DNA of 64,000 nucleotides from Adiantum capillus-veneris. Lineage: Eukaryota; Streptophyta; Polypodiopsida; Polypodiales; Pteridaceae. The position numbers were made by a program, and so were the translations under genes. Below, piece after piece: positions 1 through 11,103 of the stretch. Position 1 is the first letter of the stretch; every line of letters starts with the position of its first letter. The stretch lies in the NCBI GenBank assembly GCA_014529385.2, contig CM043964.1, forward strand, positions 102,832,087 through 102,896,086, in the 5' to 3' direction. The notes under the pieces were generated by a model, which saw only the letters and a list, made by a program, of their open reading frames with translations, made no database searches and was not told the origin of the DNA.

Positions 1-680
1 TAGACTGCGCTATCCACCAAGATGACTCCAAGCTAGGGCTCACCCATATTTTTCCTACAAGTCACCACTATCACTCCCAAGTCACAAGATACTGGCTTCA
101 TATCCATGTCTTCTATGGTGCTATAGTCTAGATGTTGATGTTGCTACTCTATGCTTTGATCCTTCAACAATCCTTGAAAGGTATGGTCTTGTACCAGTTC
201 ATGATACTTTTATTTCATGAAAGACTTAATGTAGTGCTTGAAAAACAAAATGCATGTAGGTTGGTGATGCTAATGCTCCTCCCCTTGAAGGTGGCCTTTT
301 CTTCTCTTTCATAGTGCCTTGAAGTGGTCTTTGAGACTGGTTAATATCTCAATGCCAATGTCTTAACTCCTTACATAAGCACAAGGTAATATCCTCAATG
401 ATGAAGGTGCAAACATGCATTGATTTGTTATGATTGTGCTTGGTTATAGAAATTTAAACTTTGAATTACAAGGAATGTAGAGAGAATGAGAGAATAAGTT
501 TTTTAATATACGTGAAGCTCCTCTTTACTAGGGTGAAGCACCTCTTCACAATAAAGAATCAAGGCCTGGTTTCTAATATTTAGGGAGAGTATGCAAGAGG
601 AAGGCTCCTTTTGAAGATTTAATAGCTTTGGAAGGCATTCAAAATTTCACTTGTTGTAACCTTGGATTTGATTTTAAATA
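1..680. other. Unclassified flank, no gene seen
   Basis: I see no convincing coding region, known repeat end or RNA gene here. Only short open frames occur, with no recognisable domain. It is the left half of the sequence into which solo LTR S1 inserted; the right half resumes at 3387. Confidence 0.5.
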
Positions 681-3386
681 TGTAAGGTCTCTGACCCCAA
701 CCAAAAAGAGCACCCTTGTACCATGAAATGATCATAATGGAAAAAAGTTACTATTTTTAGCAGTTTTCCGAATTCTGTCAGTGCCATGATGTTTAAAATG
801 TCATAAAGCTTCGAAATGTGAATTAAAATAATTTTTGTGAAATTTTTTCAAATATAGTAAGTTTTTGGTCACCCGACCCGTCTAGTTTTGACCGTCTCGA
901 AAATCTGCACCAATACCTCGAATTTGAAAAAAATGCATTTTCGGACCCCGAGGGCTACTAAATATGGCAGGTACTCGGGCCAATACGCCTTAGTTAGAGC
1001 TTGCTATAGCAATTTTTGGCATCAAAATCCGACTCGTATGCCCGTTTTAGCCTAGTACCAATTTTCCTAAAAATTGTCCGGGGAGGTACCGGGGGCCCGG
1101 GACTGTGTGGGAACAGGTTCCAGCCCACTCCAGATCAGCTATAGCAGCTAGGGGGCGCCCTCTTGCTTTGTGGGAGTCCTGTGAGAGTTTCCAAGCCAGC
1201 AACTCAGTCTCAGAACCAGTTAACCAAGCCAATCTGACACTTGGTGGGCAGGGAACTGGACTTGCCATGCTTAACTGGAGAAGCTCCCAGATGCATTTAG
1301 CAACCCAGATCAATTTTCAGCTTGAGGAGGCCTATTTAAAGACCTGAACACACACACACACATATGCTCACACACACAGTGCACACACACACACCTACAC
1401 ACACTCTGGGAAGGTGCTGCCGGAACACACACCTTTTGAAGGAGAAGCAAGGAGGGAGGTGCTGTCGAATTCTCGCCTCAAGAAGCCCGATTAGATCAGA
1501 GAATCGAGAGGATTATCAGCCCTTAATCACGGTAACCACGGTTGAATTAATGTTTTCTGCAAATCCTTTTCATTACCGCCTAAATTTCTCGTCTATTATG
1601 CTTATTCCTAGTCGTAATTCTCTATAATTACTCTCTAAATTCTCATTAACCATATTCTATTGTGTAATCATCATCCCATAGCTGAATTATCAGCCATTCA
1701 TCACTCTCAATTAATGATTAGAGAATAATTACCAGAATTTTCTCTCTCTAGGTAGTATAGTAATTAATCGGTAAGCTAGTAATTGTGTGGATTGATGAGA
1801 ACCACTCTTTCTATCACGCATTAATATTGTAGCTGATTTAGATTCATCTCTGTTATGCATTAAGATATAATTAAGGTAAGATTAATCTGTCATTAAGTCT
1901 CTAAGAGATGGTTTTTTCTCACACCTATGCATGCGGTGACTCTGCACCCTCTAATTGCTAGGAAAGAGATTAATCATACTTAATTCATCTCTCTGATAAT
2001 TCCATTAGTGAAATCCTATTATTCTTAATCATGTAAGCGGAGTAATTATCTTTAGAGACGGTTCCCATAGGATTATGTGCCATCCTTAATGATTGCTTTA
2101 TGAAAAATCTAGATCTATCATATAGGAGGGATTAATTAATGTCACTAATCTACCCATTGGACTGTTATGATGCTTGCGAACCTTAGCTCTTTCTCCAAGC
2201 TAATCATTTAAAGTAGTGAGAAATGGCCCCGGTTAAGAGGACTCGCTTCGGTGGTGCCCACGATCGCGAGGCAGGAACGAGCAATGTCAACGGGAAGGGG
2301 AAGGCTCCCATGGAGGAACAAATACCGGCCATCTCACGGGCCATCGATGAAGAAGGGGAAGAGGTAGATCATATTTTTATTCAAGTTGTTTAAACTAACA
2401 TTGCATACGCTAGTTAGGAATTCTCATCCAACGGAAACCTCGGCATTGAAAGCATTGTACATTAAGTTCTAAAGTAGGAAGGAACTGATTGATGGGAATG
2501 CTGTTTGCAATAGGAAAGAATGTCTGCTAGGGAAAATTTAGCTCAGCATGTTCATTCTATTTCCAATGTTGAATTAGTCATGAACCCCTCCTGATCACAG
2601 GGGCAGAGTTCCTGGTTAAGGGCTCTTGAATCCACGACTGCTGGTTAAGCGGTGGATACCCACGTCTGCTGGTTAAGCGGTGGGAATGTCCATGTCGTGC
2701 TTTCTATGCGGTGGACATACCTAGTTGTATGGGCAGCTAGGCGACAACGGGAGGAGTAAACTCTCGCTGGAGGGGGGATGTTGTACCTCCAGAACATTGG
2801 AATTTTTATGAATAAGTTTGAGTAGAATTTTTACTAGAATTTTGTCTTGGTGTTGTTTGCAATACTGGTTGAAGGGCTGTATTAACGAACAATGTGATTC
2901 GGAATTAAACAAGGAATCTTTATGTTGAACAACCTTTGTGGTAGTAATTAGGTCACACAAGGAAGTGTGAGTGTGGGGGTGGAAAGTGGGGGCTTGGCCC
3001 AGGTTTCCAATGCCTACGAGATGGGTGGTCCCGATTGGTCGGGAACTCTCTATCCCCATTGTGCTTACTTCGATATTAGTAATACTCATTGCCCCTAGAG
3101 CGGTGAAATCTCGAGTGTACGTGCCTCTGAAACATGGGGAAAAAGGCGCTCGGGGTTTCTCTCCTCTTGGAAGGTGAGTCTTAGGATCGCTAGATAGTTC
3201 GAGTACGCTTCCCCTGCGAGGTGGAGCTAGATCTCCCTGCTAGTAGGCTCGAACTCGACTCACTTTGTGATGAGATCGTCCGCTAGTCGAATCCTGGACC
3301 ATTTTGTTTGCTTCCGCAATAGATCTAGTGGCCACCGGGTTCACCATCAGATCCGCCATTGGAAACGGCGGGGTGGGGACCTCACA
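681..3386 (+). mobile_element. Solo LTR S1 (same family as element C)
   Basis: This is a lone 2.7-kb LTR of the family whose complete member is element C. It starts TGTAAGGTCTCTGACC and ends GGGGACCTCACA, so it has the usual TG/CA ends. The five bases before it (676-680) and after it (3387-3391) are both AAATA, a perfect target-site duplication, and no internal region is attached. That combination is the normal product of LTR-LTR recombination. It has a TATA-like TATTTAAAG near 1333, a CA-rich tract at about 1350-1405, and short tandem repeats around 2620-2710. It keeps an AT-rich stretch of several hundred bases (about 1550-2210) that both LTRs of element C have lost. The small open frames inside are not genes. 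Confidence 0.92.
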
Positions 3387-4624
3387 AAATAGCCTTGAAG
3401 TTTGATGGGGTTGCCTTTGAATGCTTGAAAAAGCTCTCCTTTGAAGCTCAAGATGAAACTGTGAAGTCAAAATTTCCCTCTTTGATGACTTACCTTGAAG
3501 CTTTGGTCAACTCTTGATTGATACAAAGTTCCATGTGAACCTTCCCTTGATGAGCTAGTGGTTTGATGGGGTGCCCTCTATGGCCTTGTGGGTATAGGCC
3601 CTTAGAAGCTTGGGCTTGGCGATGATGTTGGGCTTGGTGACTTTTTGGGTGTGTGTGAAGCTCCACCAGAACCAAAAGAATTAAAGGCTATCTCAATTTA
3701 AAAGACGTGTGTACTGGGCGGAGAAAAGAAAACTTAAGAAATTGGCAAATGCTGCTTTACAGTAGTAGGAGCCGTTTAGTTTTTCCGTGATGGAGTTCTA
3801 GTGCTCTGCGTGAATTCAATGTGTAGAAGGCGTCACCTTGACCTTTTAATATCATCCACAAAGCTTGGTTGTGACCTGCTTGCGAATTAGATGTTGAGTG
3901 TGGTGTGTGTGTGTGTGTATAAGATTTTCTACTTATGCAATTGCTTCTCTTGCTTTTGCTGTTAACAAGTTAACGTTTCACTCTACAATATTTTTGGCAT
4001 TGTTGAAATTGTTGCTAATGCTTGCAAAATGAGGCAACTACCAAGCCCATTGGGATGTTTAATGTGCAACTGGCTTGGGATATTGTGGGCTAGCAAAGGG
4101 GTACTATATCCTTCACTCAAAAGATTCCCAATCACAGTTTAACTGTATAGGAGCAAGAGATTCTCTTGTCAGCTCTCCTAAATGCACCAAAAATGATGCC
4201 AGCAAAATTGAATTCTAAATGAAATTCACACAAATTTTTTGAGCACTGTCGTGCAATAGTTTGGTTGGTCACTATATTATTAGATGGGAGCCACCATTAG
4301 GGCATATGCTACAGTAGGTGTGCATGAAGTTACCACCAAACTCTTGGGTGTTGATTGAAGCTTGCCAAATAGCTGTTGTCTTTGGAGCTATGGTACACAC
4401 CTTAAATCATCAAAGTTTGTTGGCCTATCAAATTTGGCTTTATTTTGACAACATTAATTGTGCTCACTACTAAACAATGTAGCAGACATTAAGTGCTCTA
4501 TTTATTGAGTGCTGCATGGACGAATCAAGAGCTTAGTGAATACTCAAACAATGAGCTTATTGAATGAATATATATACAATCTTAATGAAGAAATAAAAGT
4601 GTTGAGACTCAAATTACACTCTAA
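3387..4624. other. Unclassified repeat-like sequence, no gene seen
   Basis: This stretch resumes after the target duplication of S1. I find no domain-bearing reading frame. It could be the internal part or flank of the LTR remnant that follows at 4645, which lies on the - strand, but no gag or pol similarity is visible. Confidence 0.35.
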
Positions 4625-4644
4625 CCAAAACACTGATACCACTT
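4625..4644 (-). other. Primer binding site, Met-tRNA type
   Basis: Read on the - strand this contains TGGTATCAGTG directly beyond the end of the LTR-like block at 4645-4983. Plant retroelements primed by initiator Met-tRNA use TGGTATCAGAGC; the first nine bases agree. It supports the reading that 4645-4983 is a 5' LTR in - orientation. Confidence 0.55.
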
Positions 4645-4708
4645 ATAGGGATCAGGTGGATGCAATTGAACTCAAGGTGGCTTGAAAGTAAGGGCAGCCA
4701 TAGCTACA

Positions 4709-4746
<38 letters not shown>

Positions 4747-4983
4747 TAAACACTTGCACTACTCAATGATACAATCACTTTTTCTTAAAATAGAATAGAT
4801 ATCATATATATATAAAAGCCTTTTCTTATAAGGCCCAAAGGTTATCGGGTTGTGAGCCCTTTTCATAAGGCATACACATATCTTGTCACACAAGCACTTC
4901 TCCTCACATAGGATTTTAAGAAACAAAGAGTTGGTTCTCACACCAGCTGTCGACATTTAGGCCAAAGGCCACAAAACCCAACA
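4645..4983 (-). repeat. LTR remnant, - orientation
   Basis: On the - strand the block starts TGTTGGGTTTTG, has a TATATATA-rich core, a CT-rich tract and then the Met-tRNA-type primer site. Its length of about 340 bp would suit a small copia-like or gypsy LTR. The inner end reads TA rather than CA, so it is mutated or my boundary is off by a few bases. No second LTR or coding region was found, so the element is truncated. It sits directly against the RNase H fossil at 4984, suggesting insertion into that older element. Confidence 0.5.
4713..4744. repeat. (AG)n microsatellite
   Basis: Uninterrupted AG dinucleotides over about 30 bases, inside the LTR remnant at 4645-4983. Confidence 0.9.
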
Positions 4984-5300
4984 TCAAGTTTTTGTGCTGA
5001 CTTCTAACAATCTGTTGCCAAAAGTGATGCTACATTTCAAGCCATGGAAGCGGATTATGAAGTGGGTGTTGGAGCTACAAGAGTTTTAGTTTGAGTTCAA
5101 AATTGACCACACAAGCTAGCCTCACTTGGCCAATATCTTGGTCAACAAGTGTGTTGATCTGGTCATTTATCCCAGTGTGGTATGAGATGAAGCTAAAGAG
5201 GAGCTTTACTTAGAGGATGCATTTACAATGTGGTTTGATCATATCAAAGGGTAGTTCAGAAAGCAAGTGATGGTATGGTGATACAAGACCCGCAAGTAAT
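4984..5300 (+). pseudogene. Fossil of Tat-like RNase H / tether region
   Basis: Read in one + frame with several stops, this gives a track ending in WVLELQEF, then FEFKIDHT, LANILVNK and AFTMWFD. In gypsy pol genes the WV.ELQEF motif lies at the end of RNase H; in Tat-lineage elements a tether then leads to an extra RNase H beginning with an FDG-type strand, which the AFTMWFD track resembles. Element F shows the same order around 12400-12600. The fragment is short, carries at least three stop codons and lacks the rest of pol. I infer an old, unrelated copy of a Tat-like element; exact ends are uncertain. Confidence 0.55.
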
Positions 5301-5620
5301 GACTGCTGGGTCAACAACACAACATAACAAAGTCTTATATTCAGAGAGTTATGGAATGCTAAGGATTATGGTTATAAACATCATTTTTAATAAGTAGGTA
5401 GTCTAGTTGCAAAATTAGGGGTGCAATGGCACTTCCAAATTGTAAATACCAAGACATTTGACCCTTCAAACTCTATTTTTGGTTAGCTTAAGGTAGACTT
5501 AGTATACAAGGTACCTAGGTCACTTTTATAAAAACACTTAATCATAATCATAAGTTTAGCGTTGCCCTCTATAGTGTGTGAAAGAGAGGAAAAGAGAGAG
5601 TGTGAGCTTCATCCTGGCCC
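5301..5620. other. Left flank of element F, no gene seen
   Basis: No domain-bearing frame is visible. The last 60 bases are purine-rich. Whether this sequence and the sequence after F (17054 onward) were once contiguous is not certain, since no clear target duplication joins them. Confidence 0.4.
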
Positions 5621-5796
5621 TGATAGCCGTTTTTCGGCTTTCCATAATTGCCATAGTAAGCTACCTCACCCTATCAAATAACTCAAACATTTTGGCTATC
5701 CCTACCATTTCACTGTATATAGGTGTGTGTGAGTTAGGGGACTTTTCCCATGTCTTCTTAAAAACCCTTAATTGCCTAGTCACTAGGCTAGTTAAG

Positions 5797-5800
<4 letters not shown>

Positions 5801-5868
<68 letters not shown>
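5801..5868. repeat. (TA)34 microsatellite in 5' LTR of F
   Basis: 68 bases of perfect TA. The corresponding place in the 3' LTR (14624-14640) has only about eight to nine units. Confidence 0.95.
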
Positions 5869-5870
<2 letters not shown>

Positions 5871-7386
5871 TATATTATGGCCCATTTGTGTGTAAATATT
5901 TCATTGTATATAGGGCCTAAATAAAAGGATTTTTCATACTTATTTTGGTATTTATTTAAACATTTCTATCTATGGTGTGTTATTTATGCTATGTACATTG
6001 ACTCACCATTACCATATTTTTTCTTACCATTTTGCATACTCTTTATTCCATATAAAAATAATTTCATGCAAGCTTCTCTTATTTTTGGTGTAACTCTATC
6101 CCAACACAAATCCAAAAAAACTAGTTCTATTTATGTGTATATTTTTTCACTATTGTGATTTTTTCCTTCCTACATCTATTCTCTATTACTCTCATAAATT
6201 AGACCACCAAAAATATTCATCTTTTTATGCAGGTAGACTTATAATGAGAGAGATTTATTTTGACCCCTTTATATTTTTTGCACCTATATTATTTATATTT
6301 GACATATACATATTTTTTTAGACCCCCCAATATTTGATTTTCTTAGTTGTACTATTCACTTATATCATGATCTCAACAATATCTTCAATGATAGACCTAC
6401 CAAATAAGGTCAAGGGTATGTGGCATGCATACATGCACCATGGGGAGCTCACTCTTGGAGGTATTCAAAAGAATCATCCAAAGAAGGACCTCACAAGGAC
6501 TTTGTGCAGTGGAAAAAACAGTCGGTTTTGTTAAATTTTTAAAAATCACATGCTCCCCGAATTTGAAAAGGTGATACAAACAAAAGTTGTAGCTCGTGAG
6601 CTGAACTTTTACCTCAAATGTTTTCATTTTTTTTTGAGCTACGCGTTGTGAGCTATGATTTTATTGGTGGACCCCAGTTTGCCAGCCACACTCCCTCTTC
6701 CACATTATCATTTTCCTCTTTCACACACACTTCTCCACTCATCATCCCTACCTTTCTCACCAGTCCTCTCTGCACCCTACTCACCTTCTTCTCAACCTTG
6801 AAGAATAAGAGAAACCATGGTGAACTCATGTCTCCTACACACACTTCCATTCCAAAATTGACCACCTAGTCTCATTTTTCCTCATCCATATTACCCCTAT
6901 CTATCAAAAAACCCCAAAATTCAGCCTCTTCTCTTGAAAGACAACATCATGGTGATTGATTACTCATGTTCACTTACCTTGGCTTCCAAGGAAGGTCAAG
7001 AGTGGAGAAAAAACGTACCATCAAAGCTACTGGACCATCAACAAGCGTCAAAATTGACCCTACTCAAGACACTTGGAGCATCAACATTGTAAGAAATCCA
7101 TGTTTTCTTACCTATTAAGAGTTTTTTCTTCCTTACTTGTATCCTACATGGATACTCTCATTGTAAATATCCAATTCCATTTGTAAATCAATAAAAATAC
7201 TAACTCTACTAATTTAATTACTAACACTAACCTACTATGAAAATTCCTATCACCTCCACTTCTCTCCTCTCTCTTCTTCATCTATCCACACCAACTTCTT
7301 GATAATTCCAAGCAAAAGAAATTAGATAAGTGTTGAAAATATAGCCCAGCCATGGTTAGAGGAGTAACCCTAGCCTTCAAAATTGC

Positions 7387-7395
7387 TATAAAAGG
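7387..7395 (+). promoter_or_regulatory. TATA box of F 5' LTR
   Basis: TATAAAAGG, repeated at 16142-16150 in the 3' LTR. Position about two thirds into the LTR is consistent with the U3/R boundary; the start of transcription is inferred, not shown. Confidence 0.6.
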
Positions 7396-8049
7396 AGGGC
7401 GTAGCTAGCACAAATGGGGGAGCCATAAGCAAGAGCACTATGCTATAGCTTGAGAAGCCAAGCTCAAACTCTCTAGAAGGATCTCTTGAGTGGAAGCTCA
7501 TTGTCTTATGCATATGCATGTGTTGTATTAGGGGTGATTAGCAAGGGAACTCTATGCCATTGTAAGAGAGAGTGATCATTCAATTGAGAGTAGGAAATCT
7601 ATCATTTCTCCTACTAGTGTAAGCCCAACATTTGCTGAATCAAGGAGGGTGGATTTGGAGTAAGCTTGGATACTTTGTCTCTCTTCCAACGTGAATTAAT
7701 GGACAACAATGATGTGTAAGTGTCTTGGTGTTTTTTTTTAAAAGTTCTTGATAGCTTGTCTTTGGGTGTTGTCCTCAATTTAGCCATAATTCCCACATAC
7801 TGTAAGAGGGCGACAATGTGGAGAGGACTACCCTGGCTTTAAGACAGTGATTGGGGTGGCTTTTCTTGTGATGTTTTGTGGTGTAATTTACTCAAGCTAT
7901 GTCGAACAAATACTAATCTCACTTTCATTGGTCATGACAGATTTGTAAGAAGGTATTAGTGCAACAATCACTCCCTCCCCCTTCCCTCTTTTTCTTATAT
8001 ATATAATTGTGTTTGCTTGATCACTGTTGAACATTTCAAAGAAGCCCGA

Positions 8050-8054
<5 letters not shown>

Positions 8055-8089
<35 letters not shown>
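8055..8089. repeat. (CT)n microsatellite in 5' LTR of F
   Basis: About 35 bases of CT; the 3' LTR counterpart at 16810-16879 is about twice as long. Confidence 0.9.
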
Positions 8090-8090
<1 letters not shown>

Positions 8091-8265
8091 GCGTCCTAGT
8101 TCGCATCCAAAACTAGGTGGTGCCCCAAATTTGTGTAGGGTTAGGTTGCGGGTTTGTGTGTGTGTTTGCTATTTTTTCCAACCCCAACCCAATTGAGCAG
8201 CACGGGAGCCTAGAAAAGTGCTTAGAGGCCACTCTTCTTGTTGCCCGCCCCGGACCACCTCAAAT

Positions 8266-8280
8266 TGGTGCCCCCACTGA
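8266..8280 (+). other. Primer binding site of F
   Basis: TGGTGCCCCCACTGA starts three bases after the LTR end, the expected place for a primer site beginning TGG. I do not assign the tRNA with confidence. Confidence 0.6.
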
Positions 8281-8879
8281 GGATGGCTTGTGTATTTTTG
8301 TGTAGGATCAACCTTTAGCATAGTCAAGTAGTTTGCATGAATCACGAAAATTTGTATGATCCTTTCATTCCTATTGCAAGGCAAAAGGTACACGTAATTG
8401 TTAGTACTAAGTTGCAATTTTAGCGACCGAGTAATTCGTAGAATTTTGGGCTCTCTTAGGTTGGCCGAGATAAACGCTTCAGTAAATCCTTTTATTTTAC
8501 CTCTCATTAGATACGACCTTAGTTTGGATGTCTATATTTTTGTTTTTTTTAAAGCATTAGGTCATGCATAGACAATGGATAATGGGCCATGAATAGAGGT
8601 TTTTCCCTTCCATTTCACTCCACACATTAGAATAAACATTGCAATTAGTAGAAAAATCCATTGTCAACAATGTATGGTGTTCATGTTTGGTGCCCAAAGA
8701 GTAGGAGAAATTCTCACGTCACCAAACCCTATCATCCTGCCTCTTATTGATTATCATAGGTCATTTGATGTGAATATTTTTATTTTGTTGTAGAATAGAT
8801 TGCAATTTAGAAAACATTATTGTGTAAATATTTTTAAGAAAGAAAAACAAAAACGTGTTGTCACTTTGAAACTAATTCA
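8281..8879 (+). other. Untranslated leader of F
   Basis: About 600 bases between primer site and gag with no domain-bearing frame. Nothing else is seen in it. Confidence 0.6.
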
Positions 8880-9781
8880 ATGGAGAGCCAACGCCAAATG
8901 TCCGGATACCCTCTTTTCTTTGGAAAGCTTGGAGAGGATGAAGAATTATTTTTAGAAAATTTCAAGATGTCTTGTCGTATCAAGAGGATAGTAACTGATC
9001 AAGAACGTGTAGAGATGTTTGAGGTGGTCCTTAGGAAAGATGCTAGCACTTGGTTTGACTCTTTGCCTAAGGAAGTTAAGGGGAATTACACAGAAGTTTT
9101 GAATCATTTCAAGAGATACATCTTTGATCCCCAAAACGCTCAAAAACTATGGCAAGACATTGTTTCTCATAAGAAAAAAGACTTAGATGACTACTACTTG
9201 TACAAGCAAGAGTTTCTACGTCTTTGGGCTGTATGGGTGAGAAATGTCGCTAACCCTGGTGATGGTGCAGAATTTCTAAAGAAGGAGAGATTCATAGCTG
9301 GACTCTTTCTTGATCTTAAGATAAAGGTGGAGGCGGATGCACCTGCCACCTATGATGCAGCTGAAATTAGAGCTTCCAAGAAGTATAGGAAACTCAAGTG
9401 CCTAAGGGGAGAGGTTCCAATAGAAGGTCTTAGACCCAAAGGTAAGTCACAAGCATCGACATCTAGGGAGCTTCCTGAGGTAACAACTGAAGTAATCGAG
9501 AAGTTAAATGAATCTTTAAGTAGCCTGCCAATTCACCTTGCACAAGCTGTAGGTCCAAAAGGACAAGCAAGGAAGTCTGAAGAGCGAGATCCACGACCTA
9601 GGAGAGTCTTACAATGTTGGAATTGAGGAGAGTCTGGACATGGGATGTATAATTTTCCTTGGCCTTGTGGGGAGCTAGGGAGACCTAACTTGAATTACCC
9701 AAAATTAATGCAGGTGAAGGAACTAGTCAGCAATCATGGCTTCTACAAAGGCCAAATGGAGCAAGACCACCTCCACAAGGA
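8880..9781 (+). pseudogene. gag: F gag (capsid and broken zinc knuckle)
   Basis: Gag forms the particle that packages the element RNA. An ATG-started frame at 8880-9626 gives about 248 residues of a retrotransposon gag: an FxxxF-type N-terminus, WFDSLPKE near residue 59, HFKRYIFDP near residue 78 and the later L..YY.YKQEFLRLW helix. The zinc knuckle follows at 9615-9656 but two of its four ligands are gone: CWN is followed by a TGA stop where the second Cys should be, and the fourth Cys is a Phe codon (9654). GES-G-H is intact. The frame then shifts before the protease block. Without these lesions gag would run on into pol as one polyprotein. Confidence 0.82.
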
Positions 9782-10816
9782 GTGGAAGGAGTTTCACCTT
9801 TGCCAGACCCAAATGTGCATATTGTAGAGGTGACAAATTCAAGAGAGGTTGACATGGAAGCAAATGGCATTAAGCGTGGCCGAGGGAAAGGTAAGGAGAA
9901 AGAAGTAGTTACATCACAAAGTGACCATGGACGAGAAAAGAAGGCAAAGGAGACCAAGGAAGCTAAGAGGACTCGACGTCGTATCAACCTCCAAGACTTC
10001 CCTCTTGGACATGGAATAGCTCCATACAACTTATTGGAAGACATGAGAGGTAAGGGTCCCGATATCTCATGGCCTCAGTTTCTTGCATTATGCCCACAAG
10101 TTAGGAGGGATTTAACAAAGGCAGTTAGCACTAGGAGAAAGGTAAAAGAGAGTGTGCCTGTTGTAAAAATTTCACAAGCTGAAATGAATGAGGATATTAC
10201 ACCGGTGCTAGATTGTTACATCAAAGGAAGATTGGTTAGGAAAGGTCTAGTGGATGGGGGTGCACAAATTTGCATCATGACAGAGGGACTCATGCAAAAA
10301 CTAGGCATGCACATCCATGAGACACCTGAAATTAAAGTCAAGATGGCAAACAATAGCAAGGCTAGGTGCGTCGGCATTTGTAAAAATGTTTTTGTGGAGG
10401 CCTTTGGCATTAAGAAGGCAGTGGATTTCTATGTCATGTCTACCAAAGGAAATGGTTACCCATTTCTCCTAGGGAGACCATGGCTAATGAAAATGCGAGC
10501 TTTGCAGGATTGGGAGAGTGGAAAGCTAATTTGCAGGAATGATAATCATAAGAAGGTAGTCTTTGACATGAAGGAGAAACGCCAAGAGGATCTCCATGAA
10601 GAATCATCTCAAAGTGAGACGGAGGAAGGCTGGACCGATAGCACTTCAGAAGGAGAAAGTAGGGGCAGCATTACTGAAGAGGAGTCTTCCATCGAAGTCA
10701 TGGGGGTAAGGTTTAAGCCAAACAACCAAGAGACCTCTTGCCCAGGTTTGAAAGAGGTAGGTTCCCAAGAAAACCAAAAAGTGGAAGATGAAAGAATGCT
10801 AGAAGGTATGCTATCT
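9782..10816 (+). pseudogene. pol: F protease (retropepsin) block
   Basis: The frame 9782-10822 starts at a GTG and is simply the open part of the polyprotein, so it has no true start of its own. A lysine/arginine-rich linker comes first. The retropepsin core lies at about 10200-10500, with the active-site triad as D-G-G-A (Asp codon at 10253), where D-T/S-G is usual, and the closing motif FLLGRPWL about 75 residues later. A Glu/Ser-rich linker leads toward RT. The change of the middle triad residue to Gly would probably harm activity. The last few codons run into the MITE at 10817. Confidence 0.75.
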
Positions 10817-11103
10817 GGGTGAAAGCATGTTAACCTGTCGCGCTTTTTGTGCTAGTTAGCAGTTTCACGTTAGCACATCTTCGAAAAGTTGGGCGTCCGG
10901 TAAATTTTTTACAAATAATATCAAAATTTGTCGGAGGTTGTATATTTGGATTCCTTGTTTCAAGTGCTTTCTATTGATATATCATATGTCATAGATCTTG
11001 GAGATGTAGCTCAAGTTATTGTACTAGTTAGCATATGTCAAATTGTGCTAGTTAGCATTGTCCGGGACATGAAAAAGCATGACAAGTTAACATGCTTTCA
11101 CCC
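10817..11103. mobile_element. MITE-like insertion in F pol
   Basis: A 287-bp block with terminal inverted repeats of about 23 bases: it starts GGGTGAAAGCATGTTAAC and ends with the reverse complement. The outer TIR is followed by CTGTC on one side and its near-match on the other. Inside, GTGCTAGTTAGCA or close variants occur near 10849, 11024 and 11045, a subterminal repeat pattern typical of DNA transposon derivatives. It has no coding capacity. It interrupts the linker between protease and RT of element F: protease-frame codons end at 10816 and RT-frame codons resume just after 11103. The superfamily is uncertain because I cannot see an exact target duplication; the flanks share only ATCT, offset by three bases. 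Confidence 0.8.

Larger units (their letters stand above)
5621..8262 (+). repeat. 5' LTR of element F
   Basis: About 2.64 kb, starting TGATAGCC and ending near CCACCTCA just before the primer site. Matches 14444-17053 closely across its length. It includes a long TA microsatellite, a CT microsatellite, a TATA box at 7387 and the downstream transcribed part. Short open frames inside (for example at 6618-6869 and 8117-8305) recur in the other LTR and are not genes. Confidence 0.88.

Noticed and set aside
1047-1347. Overlapping 80-88 codon frames in S1
   Set aside because: Part of a solo LTR; frames are not kept in S2 or C's LTRs.
5578-5895. Open frames over the TA microsatellite on both strands
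   Set aside because: Tyr-Ile repeats produced by (TA)34; the counterpart in the other LTR does not keep the frame.
6618-6869. Frames of 83 and 70 codons in F's LTR
   Set aside because: Repeated in both LTRs as expected for any LTR sequence; composition is low-complexity Thr/Ser/Pro with no domain.
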